The notes under the pieces are model-generated. The model worked only from the letters and a program-made list of their open reading frames with translations. It was not told the DNA's origin and did not search any database. Source: Sorangium cellulosum (GTDB lineage: Bacteria > Myxococcota_A > Polyangia > Polyangiales > Polyangiaceae). Taken from it: 33,246 nucleotides of DNA. Location: contig DYPH01000018.1 of assembly GCA_020720045.1 (NCBI GenBank), forward strand, positions 11,294 through 44,539, given 5' to 3'. The translations under genes and the position numbers were made by a program. Positions 9,050 to 17,696 of this stretch are shown here, one piece after another. Numbering within the stretch: position 1 is the first letter of the stretch; each line of letters opens with the position of its first letter.

Positions 9050-10456
9050 CTACTTTAAGGGCGCGACTTTTTCGACGAGCGGCGCGAGCGCCAGCAGCTT
9101 CTCGGCGAGCGCCTTCGACGACGCCTCGGGGAGGTCGCTCACAAAGACGAGGCGCGTCCCCTGGGCGACGACGAGGAGCGGTTCGCTAATGCCGACGCCG
9201 TGGGCGGCATCGTCCTTCTGGCGGTCGACGACGCGGCGCGCGAGCTCCTGGGGGGCTGCTTCGTCGGCGAACTCGGCAATCCAGAGAAAAGCAGTGTGAC
9301 CGCGAGAGTTTACAAGCGTCTCTGCCCGATCGGCGCGGAGCTTTCCGGCGAGCGTTGCCCGGAGCGCGGCATCGGCGGCCATGTCGACGGCGGCCGGTTT
9401 GCGGAGGAGGCCGGCGAGAAAGTTTCGCGTCGCCAGTTCCCCAAAGACGGTCGCCTCGGTCCCGCGGAAACCGGGCGGCGCCGGGAGCGGCGGGAACAGG
9501 GGGCGCTCGTCCACTACCGCGATCCGGCCCGCGACTTCGCGGCCTGCGTGGACCTCGGCTCCCCGGACCGCGCCGCCCACGAGGCGCTCGCCGCCCGCCA
9601 GTAGAAACTCGGGGTGAAAGACCTCCGCAGTGCGGCGAGGCGGCCGTTCATACAGGGAATTCACGAGCGTAAAGCCGCCGCGCTCCCAGACCGTCGCCAC
9701 AAAGCGGGCCCCTTGCACGTAGGAAAACAACACCGACTCTCGCCGCGCGCGGTTCGATGCCCGGAGCGCCGGAGAGATCCCGCCGAGGTCTTCGAGCTCA
9801 TCGGCATCGCGCGCACTCCAGCCGGCTACTTCGTGGAGGGCAGTCGCACGGTTCTTGCCCGCACGGAGCGCTTCAAAGGCGATTCGTGTCGTCTCCGCAT
9901 CCCCCTCAACCAGCGCTCGGTAGGCGCGGCGCCGGTCGGCGTCCGGCTCCTCGGTGAAGCGCTGCAGGGTAAAATGCTGGTCTTGAAGCGCATGTGTCAC
10001 CTCGTGGGCGACGAGCCCCTCGACGAAGGCGTGCGTTTCATCCGGCGTATGTTTTGCGCTTTCGACGGCCGTCCACGAAGGCAACGTATCCCGGAGAAGC
10101 ACGACATGTGCGTATTCGTCGTAGAAAGCGAGGTAAATGTTCGCGTCATCTTTGGGGCGCTTTCCTCCGAAACGTCGCCCATCGTCGCGCGCAAAAGACT
10201 CCTCACTATGACGATTGAAGGCTTGATTGAATCCATCTTCATCCAGCAAAGAGACGGAGATCGGTTCCTTCTGGGGGAGTCCGCGCACGGCGGCGACGGT
10301 GCGCGCAATCGCGGCGACGTCGATGGTCGCCATCGGGTCGACGGGGCGAGCGGGGACGGGAAGCGCCTTGGGTGCAGGCTGCACGCCTCCGGAGCCGGCC
10401 TGCGGACGACAAGCGACCGCGCCGACAAGCAGGAGTAGCGCGAGCGCTTTATTCAT
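9050..10456 (-). CDS. Zinc-metallopeptidase-like lipoprotein
   Basis: The protein is 468 aa. Its signal peptide ends in GAVAC (lipobox). Around residues 150-156 is AHEVTHALQDQHF, a gluzincin-type HExxH zinc site; GDAET about 35 residues later is a good candidate for the third ligand Glu. The rest is typical of large exported proteins in this group. The likely role is an envelope peptidase, but substrate and activity are unknown. The start ATG overlaps the rsgA stop (ATGAATAA-type, 8 bp), so translation is probably coupled to rsgA. The 3' end is convergent with the small membrane gene, 11 bp apart. Confidence 0.75.
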   Translation of the reverse strand: MNKALALLLLVGAVACRPQAGSGGVQPAPKALPVPARPVDPMATIDVAAIARTVAAVRGLPQKEPISVSLLDEDGFNQAFNRHSEESFARDDGRRFGGKRPKDDANIYLAFYDEYAHVVLLRDTLPSWTAVESAKHTPDETHAFVEGLVAHEVTHALQDQHFTLQRFTEEPDADRRRAYRALVEGDAETTRIAFEALRAGKNRATALHEVAGWSARDADELEDLGGISPALRASNRARRESVLFSYVQGARFVATVWERGGFTLVNSLYERPPRRTAEVFHPEFLLAGGERLVGGAVRGAEVHAGREVAGRIAVVDERPLFPPLPAPPGFRGTEATVFGELATRNFLAGLLRKPAAVDMAADAALRATLAGKLRADRAETLVNSRGHTAFLWIAEFADEAAPQELARRVVDRQKDDAAHGVGISEPLLVVAQGTRLVFVSDLPEASSKALAEKLLALAPLVEKVAPLK

Positions 10457-11573
10457 CCCTTCCCCTTCTTGGGACTATTTTTACTCGTTTTTTTGAGCCA
10501 GGCGGCGGTCGGACGAGCCCATCCCGCGCCTTCACGAAGGCCTCGAGGCGCCCCTTGGGGAGCTTTTTCTTGCCGACGGCGACGCGCACCGCACAGCCAG
10601 GTTCGTCGCCGTGTTTGCAGTCCGAGTACCTGCATTCTGCAGCGAGTTCCGCGATCTCGGGGAACTGGCGAGCGAGGTGCTCGTCGTCTTCCGAGTAGAG
10701 GCCGACTTCGCGCATCCCTGGAGTGTCGATGACAAGGGCGCCGCCGTCGAGCCGGAAGAGTTCGCGATGGGTCGTGGTGTGGCGCCCCTTGCCGTCTTTT
10801 TCGCGAACGGCGCCGGCGCGCGCGAGCTCGCTGCCGGCCAGGCGGTTTAGCAAGGTCGACTTGCCAACGCCGGAAGACCCAACAAATGCAGTCGTTTCGC
10901 CACATTTCAAACGCTCGGTCAGCGCTTCGATGCCCCAGCCCTCGGTAAACGATGCAAGATACACATCTTCCGGCGGGAGGAGCGTGCGTGCCTCTTCAAG
11001 GATCGCCTCGCGGTCCTCGCAGAGATCGGCCTTCGAGAGGACGAGGATCGGCTTCGCCCCCCCTTCGCGGACGATGCGCAGGTAGCGTTCGATGCGCGCT
11101 GCGTTCCAGTCGCCGGTGGCCGCGCCGTCGCTGGGCCCGGCGAGCGCCGTCACGATCACGACGAGATCGACGTTGGCGACGAGCACCTGGGGGACGACCC
11201 CCTCCCCGGCCGCCTTGCGTACGAGCATCGTCCGCCGGGGGAGGATCGCCTCCAGGACAACCTCCCCCTCAGTGGCCGGAGAAACCACAACGAAATCGCC
11301 GACTGCCGGCGTATTTCGTGCGTCCTCCCGCATCGATTTGCGGTGCACTCCCGAGGCTTTGGCGAGCATGCGCGCCCCCTGATCGCCGTCGTCGACGACG
11401 ACGAACGCACCGCCGTAGTGCATGGAAAGTACACGGGCTGGTCGAACGTGAGCAGCATCGAGCCCGTACTCGGTGCAGAGTGCAGCAAAATCGTCAGCAA
11501 AGCGAGCGGGCGCGTACCCGTAGTCGGCGAGGGGCGCGTGCGGGGGAACGGCGGGATCCGAGACAGGGGTCAT
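10449..11573 (-). CDS. rsgA: Ribosome small-subunit-dependent GTPase A (RsgA/YjeQ)
   Basis: This is a circularly permuted GTPase that helps late 30S subunit maturation. Seen in order: an OB-fold-like N-terminal part, G4 (LSKADL), G1/P-loop (GSSGVGKSTLLN), G3 (DTPGM), then a C-terminal zinc site, Cys-x4-Cys-x-His-x5-Cys. The C-terminal tail is Lys/Arg-rich, suitable for rRNA contact. Length is about 374 aa from ATG 11573; the frame extends another 26 codons upstream without a better start. It is divergent from queE with a 52-bp gap and overlaps the downstream peptidase gene by 8 bp. It carries three TGCA-N3-TGCA-type sites, exact or near-exact. Confidence 0.95.
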   Translation of the reverse strand: MTPVSDPAVPPHAPLADYGYAPARFADDFAALCTEYGLDAAHVRPARVLSMHYGGAFVVVDDGDQGARMLAKASGVHRKSMREDARNTPAVGDFVVVSPATEGEVVLEAILPRRTMLVRKAAGEGVVPQVLVANVDLVVIVTALAGPSDGAATGDWNAARIERYLRIVREGGAKPILVLSKADLCEDREAILEEARTLLPPEDVYLASFTEGWGIEALTERLKCGETTAFVGSSGVGKSTLLNRLAGSELARAGAVREKDGKGRHTTTHRELFRLDGGALVIDTPGMREVGLYSEDDEHLARQFPEIAELAAECRYSDCKHGDEPGCAVRVAVGKKKLPKGRLEAFVKARDGLVRPPPGSKKRVKIVPRRGRDE

Positions 11574-11625
11574 GCGTGCTTGGGAAAATCCTGGAAACTT
11601 CGAGGGAACCGAGTAGACGGCCGGC

Positions 11626-12282
11626 GTGGCGAAAGAAGACACGCTCGTCATCCACGAGATCTACGCGAGCATCCAAGGGGAATCGACCTTTGCGGGGCTG
11701 CCGTGCACCTTCGTGCGCACAACAGGGTGCAACCTCCGCTGCTCCTGGTGCGACACGACCCATGCATTTTACAAGGGGCACCGGATGGCGCGCGGGGACG
11801 TCCTCGCGCGAGCGCTCGCAGAAAACACACCGCTCGTCGAGCTGACCGGCGGCGAACCGCTCTTGCAACCTGCGGTGTTTGTTCTGCTTCGCGAGCTCTG
11901 CGATGCCGGGAAGACGGTGCTCGTCGAGACCTCCGGCGAGGCCGATGTCTCGGGGGTTGACGCGCGCGTCCACAAGATCATGGATTTGAAAGCGCCCCTA
12001 TCTGGGGAAAGTTCCCGGAATCGCTGGAGCAACCTCGCCCATTTGACGCCGCGCGACGAGATCAAGTTCGTCCTTGCCGGCGAAGAGGATTACCTCTGGG
12101 CGCGCGACGTCATTCGCAGCAGGCAACTCGATAAAATTACACCGAATTTGCTAATGTCGACCGTCTTCGGAAACTTCTCCCCGAAGGACGTCGTCCCCCG
12201 CATCCTGGAAGATCGACTCCCGGTGCGCCTCCAGCTTCAAATGCACAAGTACATCTGGCCCGCCGACGCGACCGGCGTGTGA
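11626..12282 (+). CDS. queE: 7-carboxy-7-deazaguanine synthase (radical SAM)
   Basis: QueE makes 7-carboxy-7-deazaguanine from 6-carboxytetrahydropterin in queuosine/7-deazaguanine synthesis. The radical-SAM cluster motif is CNLRCSWC (Cys-x3-Cys-x2-Cys) near residue 33. IQGES..FAGLPCTFVRTTGC before it and ELTGGEPLLQ after it are signature blocks. Length (218 aa) is normal. The start is a GTG at 11626, at the expected position for the family. No other queuosine genes are in the window. It is the only gene going right before a decayed small gene. Confidence 0.93.
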   Translation: MAKEDTLVIHEIYASIQGESTFAGLPCTFVRTTGCNLRCSWCDTTHAFYKGHRMARGDVLARALAENTPLVELTGGEPLLQPAVFVLLRELCDAGKTVLVETSGEADVSGVDARVHKIMDLKAPLSGESSRNRWSNLAHLTPRDEIKFVLAGEEDYLWARDVIRSRQLDKITPNLLMSTVFGNFSPKDVVPRILEDRLPVRLQLQMHKYIWPADATGV

Positions 12283-12303
12283 GCGTGGAACACTCAAGCG
12301 CCT

Positions 12304-12589
12304 AGGTTTTCGGCTATTGGGTCGGACGACTGCTCGTCCTGCTGATCCCGCTCGCGATCGTTGCGCTCATTTTGACGAACGATCGTGCGCGTAAACGGAG
12401 GCTGCGCGAGGCCGCTCAGGCGCGTTGGGACGCGATCGTCGCACGCTTTGGGCCCGACGTAGGCGTACGCCTTTTCGCGGGGGACGTCCGCCTCGGCGAC
12501 AGCGCCGAGATGCTCAGCGCCGCCTTCGGCCCGCCCGGTGTGGCATCGCCCGCCAGGTCCGTCTCGTCGACGGAGTCCTCGCAGGCTAG
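12304..12589 (+). pseudogene. Remnant of a small membrane-anchored protein gene
   Basis: This fills the 327-bp space between queE and fbp. From a TAG at 12303 the frame reads a hydrophobic segment (LLVLLIPLAIVALIL), a basic stretch, then RFGPDVGVRLFAGDVRLGDSAEMLSAAFGPP. That resembles small membrane proteins that end in '..VEDGVVxG'. No ATG/GTG/TTG precedes the TM segment. The matching ending (RQVRLVDGVLAG, stop at 12587-12589) is in the next frame after about 12555. Both points suggest a broken gene; a sequencing error or non-standard start is the alternative. Confidence 0.45.
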
Positions 12590-12609
12590 CGGAAGGATTC
12601 GCGTATTGG

Positions 12610-13644
12610 TCAGGAAGTGCGGGTGCCCGTGAAGAAGTCGCGGAAGATGGAGACGTCCTCTTTGGAGCCGAGGACCAGCGACGTCCGCTGGTGGAGTTCC
12701 CGCGGGATCACATCGAGAATACGGTCTTTTCCGTCGATGGCCATGCCGCCAGCCTGCTCGAAGAGGAAGGCCATCGGGTTGGCTTCGTAGAGGAGGCGCA
12801 GTTTGCCCTTCGGGCTCTTCTTGTCGGCGGGATAGGCGAAAATCCCCCCTTTGATGAGCGTGCGGTGAGCATCGGCGACCATGCTGCCGACGTAGCGGCT
12901 CGTGTAGGGGCGGCCGTCGGTGACGTCGGTCTCTTTGATGTAGGCGGCCCAACGGCGAATTTCTTCGCTCCAGGAGGCGGAGTTACCGCCATTGATGCTG
13001 TAGGTCTTTCCGCGCTCGGGGCAACGGATGTTCGGCGCAGAAAGAAAGAACTCGCCGACTTCCGGGTCGAGGGTAAAGCCGTGAACGCCGCGCCCGGTGG
13101 AGAGCACAAAGATCGTCGAAGGGCCGAACACCACGTAACCGGCACCGACGATCTCGCGCCCAGGGGCGAGTGCATCGGTGGCATTCGGGTGGAGTTCCGG
13201 GTATTTGCGACGGAGCACCGCGAAGACGGTCCCGATGGAGACGTTCGTGTCGATGTTCGAAGACCCATCGAGGGGGTCGAAGAGCACGACGTACTTCCCC
13301 GGATGATCGGCAATGACCGCTTCGTCGAGTTCTTCGGAAGCAATCACTCCACAGTGACCGCTTCGCTGAAGAACGTTCAAAAGAACATCATTGGCGAACT
13401 GATCCAGCTTCTGGACCTTTTCCCCCTGGACGTTCGTCTCGCCGGTGTACCCGAGGAGCCCGGCGAGGCCGGCGGCGCGGACGCGGCCGTTGATGATGCG
13501 AATCGCCAGGGAAATATGATTGAGGAGCGAAGTGAACTCGCCGGTGGCGCCGGGGGCGGCGTGCATCCCGGTGAGGACGTGCTCGCGCAGGGTGGTGCCA
13601 ACGAGGTTGGGCATCGCTTGGGGGAAGGTGCTCGGGGACTCCAT
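12610..13644 (-). CDS. fbp: Fructose-1,6-bisphosphatase, class I
   Basis: The enzyme hydrolyses fructose-1,6-bisphosphate to fructose-6-phosphate, the committed step of gluconeogenesis. Length is 344 aa, normal for class I. Clear motifs: metal site DPLDGSSNID, upstream EE (ASEELDEA), substrate region SRYVGSMVAD, and KLRLLYEANPMAFLFEQAGG near the C-terminus. ATG 13644. It is divergent from the aldolase gene across about 160 bp, so the two gluconeogenic enzymes may share a control region. Function is very secure. Confidence 0.97.
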   Translation of the reverse strand: MESPSTFPQAMPNLVGTTLREHVLTGMHAAPGATGEFTSLLNHISLAIRIINGRVRAAGLAGLLGYTGETNVQGEKVQKLDQFANDVLLNVLQRSGHCGVIASEELDEAVIADHPGKYVVLFDPLDGSSNIDTNVSIGTVFAVLRRKYPELHPNATDALAPGREIVGAGYVVFGPSTIFVLSTGRGVHGFTLDPEVGEFFLSAPNIRCPERGKTYSINGGNSASWSEEIRRWAAYIKETDVTDGRPYTSRYVGSMVADAHRTLIKGGIFAYPADKKSPKGKLRLLYEANPMAFLFEQAGGMAIDGKDRILDVIPRELHQRTSLVLGSKEDVSIFRDFFTGTRTS

Positions 13645-13803
13645 CGCGCCGCGTTGTGAAGGAGCGGCCCCCGCAATTCAAGCGGCATTTTCCGCGCGTC
13701 TCGGTGGTGCTTTTCCCGTGGTCGCGCCCCCGGTCGGCGCGGTACCGTGCCGCGCCAAACGCGCCTGGGGCGTCCCCAGCGCGCCATTCTCCGGAGATCT
13801 TCC

Positions 13804-14727
13804 ATGGCTCACACCGACCGCGTTCGCGAAATCCTCTCCTGGTACGCCTCCGACAACCCGGGAACGAAGGCGAATCTCGCCCGTTTGCTCAACAGTGGAA
13901 AGCTCGCCGGCACCGGGAAGCTCGTGATCCTTCCGGTGGATCAAGGCTTTGAGCACGGGCCGGCCCGCTCGTTTGCGCCGAACCCCCTCGGCTACGATCC
14001 CAACTATCACGCCGACTTGGCGATCGCCGCCGGCTGCAACGCCTACGCGGCGCCCCTCGGGTTCATCGAAGCGGTTGCCGATCGCGTCGCTGGCGAGATC
14101 CCGCTGATCCTCAAGCTGAACAATTCGGACAGCCTCGCGAAAATGGATCAGCCGATCAGCGCGGTGACGGGCTCCGTCAAGGACGCCATTCGCCTCGGCT
14201 GCGCGGCGATCGGCTACACGATCTACCCGGGCTCCGGGCACCGGAACCGCATGTACGAAGACCTCCGCGAGCTCATCGCCGAGGCGAAAGCGCATGGCCT
14301 CCCGACGGTCCTTTGGTCCTACCCGCGTGGTGCCGGCCTCTCCAAGGATGGCGAGACGGCGACCGACGTCGCTGCCTACGCGGCCCAGATCGCCGCCCAG
14401 CTCGGCGCCCACGTGATCAAGATCAAGCCGCCTAAGGACTTCGTCGAGCAGGCCGAAGCGAAGAAGGTCTTCGAGAAGTACAGCATCCCGACGGCCACCC
14501 TTGAGGACCGCGTCCGCCACTGCGTCCAGGCCGCCTTCGCCGGCCGCCGGATCGTGATTTTCTCCGGGGGCGAAGCCAAAGGCACGGAGGAGGTTCTCGC
14601 GGAAGTTCGAGGACTTGCCAAAGGTGGCGCCTTCGGTTCGATCATGGGCCGCAACGCCTTCCAGCGCCCCCGCGAAGAGGCGATCAAGCTCCTTCAGGAC
14701 GTCATGGACGCCTTCGCAAACGCCTGA
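13804..14727 (+). CDS. fbaB: Class I fructose-bisphosphate aldolase (DhnA/FbaB type)
   Basis: This Schiff-base aldolase cleaves or forms fructose-1,6-bisphosphate. Seen: VDQGFEHGP near residue 40, GYTIYPGSG, WSYPRGAG, and KIKPP carrying the candidate Schiff-base lysine around residue 203, followed by IFSGGEAKG and SIMGRNAFQRP (phosphate-binding end of the barrel). Length 307 aa fits the archaeal-type/DhnA family. ATG 13804 is decided by GGAG at 13793-13796, 7 bases upstream. Together with the divergent fbp it forms a gluconeogenesis pair. The lepB gene starts 3 bp after its stop. Confidence 0.93.
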   Translation: MAHTDRVREILSWYASDNPGTKANLARLLNSGKLAGTGKLVILPVDQGFEHGPARSFAPNPLGYDPNYHADLAIAAGCNAYAAPLGFIEAVADRVAGEIPLILKLNNSDSLAKMDQPISAVTGSVKDAIRLGCAAIGYTIYPGSGHRNRMYEDLRELIAEAKAHGLPTVLWSYPRGAGLSKDGETATDVAAYAAQIAAQLGAHVIKIKPPKDFVEQAEAKKVFEKYSIPTATLEDRVRHCVQAAFAGRRIVIFSGGEAKGTEEVLAEVRGLAKGGAFGSIMGRNAFQRPREEAIKLLQDVMDAFANA

Positions 14728-14730
14728 TCG

Positions 14731-15657
14731 TTGCTCACCGATCACGGCCGCCCCTCCCGGCTCTGGGCGGCGATCCTCGCGATCGTCTGCCCGGGCCTCG
14801 GCCATCGGTACCTCGGCCGCCCGTTTGTCGCGTTTGCGACGGCGGGCGTCGCCCTTTTGTTGCCTACACTGATCCTTTTTCAATTCGCACAGGTCGTCGT
14901 CGCTTTAGGTCCGAAGACCGCTTACCTGATGCTTTTTCTGGCACCGGGGATGATCGCGACGCTCTCCGTGATCGACCTGTTTACGCGCTGGGATGCCGAC
15001 CAGGACGAAGTCGCACCGTTTCTTCCGCTGCTCCTCCACGCAGGCCTCTTCGGCGTTGCAGCAGCGGCGCTCGCGCTCGCCGTCCCCAGCTATTTTGTGG
15101 AGCGCTACGTCGTCCCGTCGACGTCGATGCTCCCGCTCCTTCGGCCTGGTGATGAGCTCCACGTCGATCGGCGGGTGGCGGTCGGCGACCTCCAGCGCGG
15201 TGACGTCGTGGTGCTCCGGGAGCCGGGACCGCCGGGGGCGAAGGAGTCATTTCTCGTAAAGAGAATCGTCGGTCTTCCCGGGGATTCCATCGCCTTCGTT
15301 GGGCAAGAACTCGCGGAAAGTCCGAGAAAGATCAGCCATTGTCTCGCTGGCGGAACCGGCGGCAGGCTCGAATGCATCGACGACCGTTGCTGGGCCCTAC
15401 CGGCGCCGAGCACGGAGACTTCCGCGTTTCGGACCGCCTACGAAGTGGCGCCGCCGCAGCTATTCGTCGCGGGGGATCTTCGCGAAAACAGTGAAGATTC
15501 GAGGGCTCGACTCCGACTCGGTCTCCCGCCGTTCGCCGTGGGGGACGTCGTCGGTCGTGTCATCGCCCATCGCGCGAAAGGGGGCGAGCTCGCCGCCATC
15601 GACGTAGATGCCGCCGGGGGGCCCTATCGGTGCGCCCCCCCTACGAACGCGAAGTAA
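14731..15657 (+). CDS. lepB: Signal peptidase I
   Basis: This membrane peptidase removes signal peptides from exported proteins. The N-terminal third has several hydrophobic segments, longer than usual. The catalytic serine is in VVPSTSMLPLLRPGD (about residue 132) and the general-base lysine in FLVKRIVGLPGD (about residue 177). GDLRENSEDSR is box E, with Leu in place of the usual Asn after GD. A Cys-containing insert (about residues 205-225) lies between boxes D and E. The start is a TTG at 14731, three bases after the aldolase stop, with no better start before the first TM segment. Confidence 0.92.
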   Translation: MLTDHGRPSRLWAAILAIVCPGLGHRYLGRPFVAFATAGVALLLPTLILFQFAQVVVALGPKTAYLMLFLAPGMIATLSVIDLFTRWDADQDEVAPFLPLLLHAGLFGVAAAALALAVPSYFVERYVVPSTSMLPLLRPGDELHVDRRVAVGDLQRGDVVVLREPGPPGAKESFLVKRIVGLPGDSIAFVGQELAESPRKISHCLAGGTGGRLECIDDRCWALPAPSTETSAFRTAYEVAPPQLFVAGDLRENSEDSRARLRLGLPPFAVGDVVGRVIAHRAKGGELAAIDVDAAGGPYRCAPPTNAK

Positions 15658-15697
15658 GTGGGGCGGGCGCCGACGGTTCGGCTAAGGATCCGGGGCT

Positions 15698-16471
15698 GTG
15701 GCAGCGAAAAAATCGTCCGCGTCGTCGTCTTCCAAGGGCTCTGCCGCCGGTCTTGTGATCGGCGTCCTGGTCGGTCTCGGTCTCCTCGGTGGGGCCATCT
15801 ACGGGCTCGCACGCCTCGAAAAGGGCTCCGCCGACGGCGGTGCCGGGAGCGCATCGGCGAGCGCAAGCGCAGCACCGAGCGCCGCTCCAAGTGGAGCTCC
15901 ATCCGCATCCTCCGCGCCGGCACCGAGCGCCAGCGCGACTCCCGTGCAAGATGCAGCGATCGCTGAACTCGACGCGACTTCCGTGCAGGATGCATCGATC
16001 GAGGTGACCGATGCGGGGTCGCCAACCACTGCGACCGATGCCGCGGCCGCAACGGGGGCAACCGCGGCCTCGGATCGCTCGGCCGCAGCTGCCGGCGTAC
16101 GCGCCGAGCTCGAAACGACGAGCCCGACGGCCGGCCTCGCACGCGGCGAGCGCCCAGGGAAAGCGACGAAAGAGGCGATCGCCTTCGCCGAAGAGATCTG
16201 CGTTTCGGCGGCTCCCGGGGTCGCGCGATGCGGAAGTCCTGAGAAAACCGTCGTTTCCGTCCACGCCCTCGAGCGTGACGGCTACAGCGGCCACGAAGCG
16301 CGCGTCGTCGCCCCGGCGGGGGCCAAGCCGAAGGACGGCGGCGCCGAGACTGATGCATGCATGGTGCAGGAAGTATTGAAGGTGTTCGACACACGCCTCG
16401 ACGCCGATCGCGGCGCACTGACCGACCTCGAAGGGCGCGCCTTCTTCACCTGCACTTTCGGCGCCAAGTAA
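15698..16471 (+). CDS. Single-pass anchored protein with low-complexity Ala/Ser/Pro linker
   Basis: The protein is about 257 aa. A short Lys/Ser-rich cytoplasmic N-terminus precedes one TM helix (AGLVIGVLVGLGLLGGAIYGLA), then about 100 residues of Ala/Ser/Pro/Asp linker, then a small C-terminal domain with three cysteines. The linker contains an imperfect duplication (ATPVQDAAIAELD / ATSVQDASIEVTD), and each half contains a TGCA-N3-TGCA site. The start is a GTG at 15698 with AAGGA about 10 bp upstream. No family is recognised. It lies between lepB and a lipoprotein gene 3 bp away, probably in the same operon. Confidence 0.6.
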   Translation: MAAKKSSASSSSKGSAAGLVIGVLVGLGLLGGAIYGLARLEKGSADGGAGSASASASAAPSAAPSGAPSASSAPAPSASATPVQDAAIAELDATSVQDASIEVTDAGSPTTATDAAAATGATAASDRSAAAAGVRAELETTSPTAGLARGERPGKATKEAIAFAEEICVSAAPGVARCGSPEKTVVSVHALERDGYSGHEARVVAPAGAKPKDGGAETDACMVQEVLKVFDTRLDADRGALTDLEGRAFFTCTFGAK

Positions 16472-16474
16472 CGG

Positions 16475-17617
16475 ATGTTGCGCGTATTTCTCCGCTGTGT
16501 CCCGCTTGTGACCATCGCCGCCTGCGGCCCTGCGGGCGCGAGTGGCCCCCGCGCTCCTACGCACGCGCAGGTGCAGGAGACGCCAGCCACCGCGAGCCCT
16601 GCCGCCATCGAGAAGGCATGGCTCGCGCTCGCGACCGCCGATCCCATCCTGGCAAAGCTCCGTGGGCTCCCCTTCCCCAATCCCGAAAGCGAGCACCTTC
16701 TTTCCCAGGAACTGCTCGCAACAAACACCGATCTTGGGACGCTCGGCGGGCGCCCCGATCGCCTCTCCTTCGGCCTCCGCGGGCGCTCCCTCGACGCGGC
16801 CCAAGCAGCCCTAGGCGGAAAGCATGCGCCGGCCGTGGAGCGAGAAATTGTCATCAGTCGCGCGAATTTGGCCTGGGAGCGCTCAGCTCCAGAGGCGCTC
16901 GGGGTGCTTCTTGAGGCGCTTGTCGCCGTCGGAAATACAAGCACTGCCGAGGCTTCTGTTCTGGATCGGTACCTGGCGGGGCGCCTCGCAAGTTTGGCGC
17001 CGGCGCTGAGCGCTCGCCAGGCCGATCGCTGGGACGCTTCTGCGATTGAAGCGGCTCTCGACGGCTTCGATGCCGTGATCGATACCGGCAAAGTTCCGGA
17101 GACGGCGCGGGCGGTGCTTGCGCTCCGTGACGAGGCGGAAAAGATCCGCATCGTGCCGACGGGGACGCGCACCGACCTCCTCGATGGGCGGATCGCCGCG
17201 GCGTTCCCGGGGGAGACCGTCGGTACGGCGACGATGGCGCTCGACGGAGCCCTGCCCGCACAAAATCAAAAGGTACGAGCACTTCTCGCAGCCGCAGGCC
17301 CCACGAAAGAGCGTGCATTCTGCACGGATACCGGGGACACCCTGGTCTACGAGTTCACCACTTTCCTGCCGCGAACGCATCGCCAGGTGAGCACGACGGC
17401 GATGACGCCCGAGGTGCTCGCGATCGTCGATCACGACCGCCGGAGCCTCGCCCGTTGGGGGCTGCGTGCGGCGATGGGGCGCGCGCTGCTGACCGATCCG
17501 GCGCGGGAACCGGTGCTCCTGGCGACGCTCGCGCCGGCCGAGCGCCACCGCATCCTTGCCATCGTCGCTGCCGATCCGTTGCTGCCGCTTCGTGCCCTTC
17601 TCGACGCGCCCCGTTAG
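16475..17617 (+). CDS. Lipoprotein of unknown function
   Basis: The protein is 380 aa. Its signal peptide ends in TIAAC (lipobox), followed by a short linker and a mainly alpha-helical, Ala/Leu-rich body. No catalytic motif is recognised. The ATG at 16475 lies 3 bp after the preceding stop, so the two are probably translated from one message. One TGCA-N3-TGCA repeat is at 17314. Codon use matches the neighbours. Confidence 0.65.
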   Translation: MLRVFLRCVPLVTIAACGPAGASGPRAPTHAQVQETPATASPAAIEKAWLALATADPILAKLRGLPFPNPESEHLLSQELLATNTDLGTLGGRPDRLSFGLRGRSLDAAQAALGGKHAPAVEREIVISRANLAWERSAPEALGVLLEALVAVGNTSTAEASVLDRYLAGRLASLAPALSARQADRWDASAIEAALDGFDAVIDTGKVPETARAVLALRDEAEKIRIVPTGTRTDLLDGRIAAAFPGETVGTATMALDGALPAQNQKVRALLAAAGPTKERAFCTDTGDTLVYEFTTFLPRTHRQVSTTAMTPEVLAIVDHDRRSLARWGLRAAMGRALLTDPAREPVLLATLAPAERHRILAIVAADPLLPLRALLDAPR

Positions 17618-17696
17618 GCGAAAATTCGACGTCTTTGTTGCGTTGCGTCGTCGTTTTGCCCCTTTGCACCAAGTGTCGGGCGACTAAGCGGTGCCC

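Noticed and set aside
13678-14883. 401-aa minus-strand ORF opposite the aldolase
   Set aside because: Antisense shadow; the plus-strand aldolase has all catalytic motifs and a good ribosome binding site.
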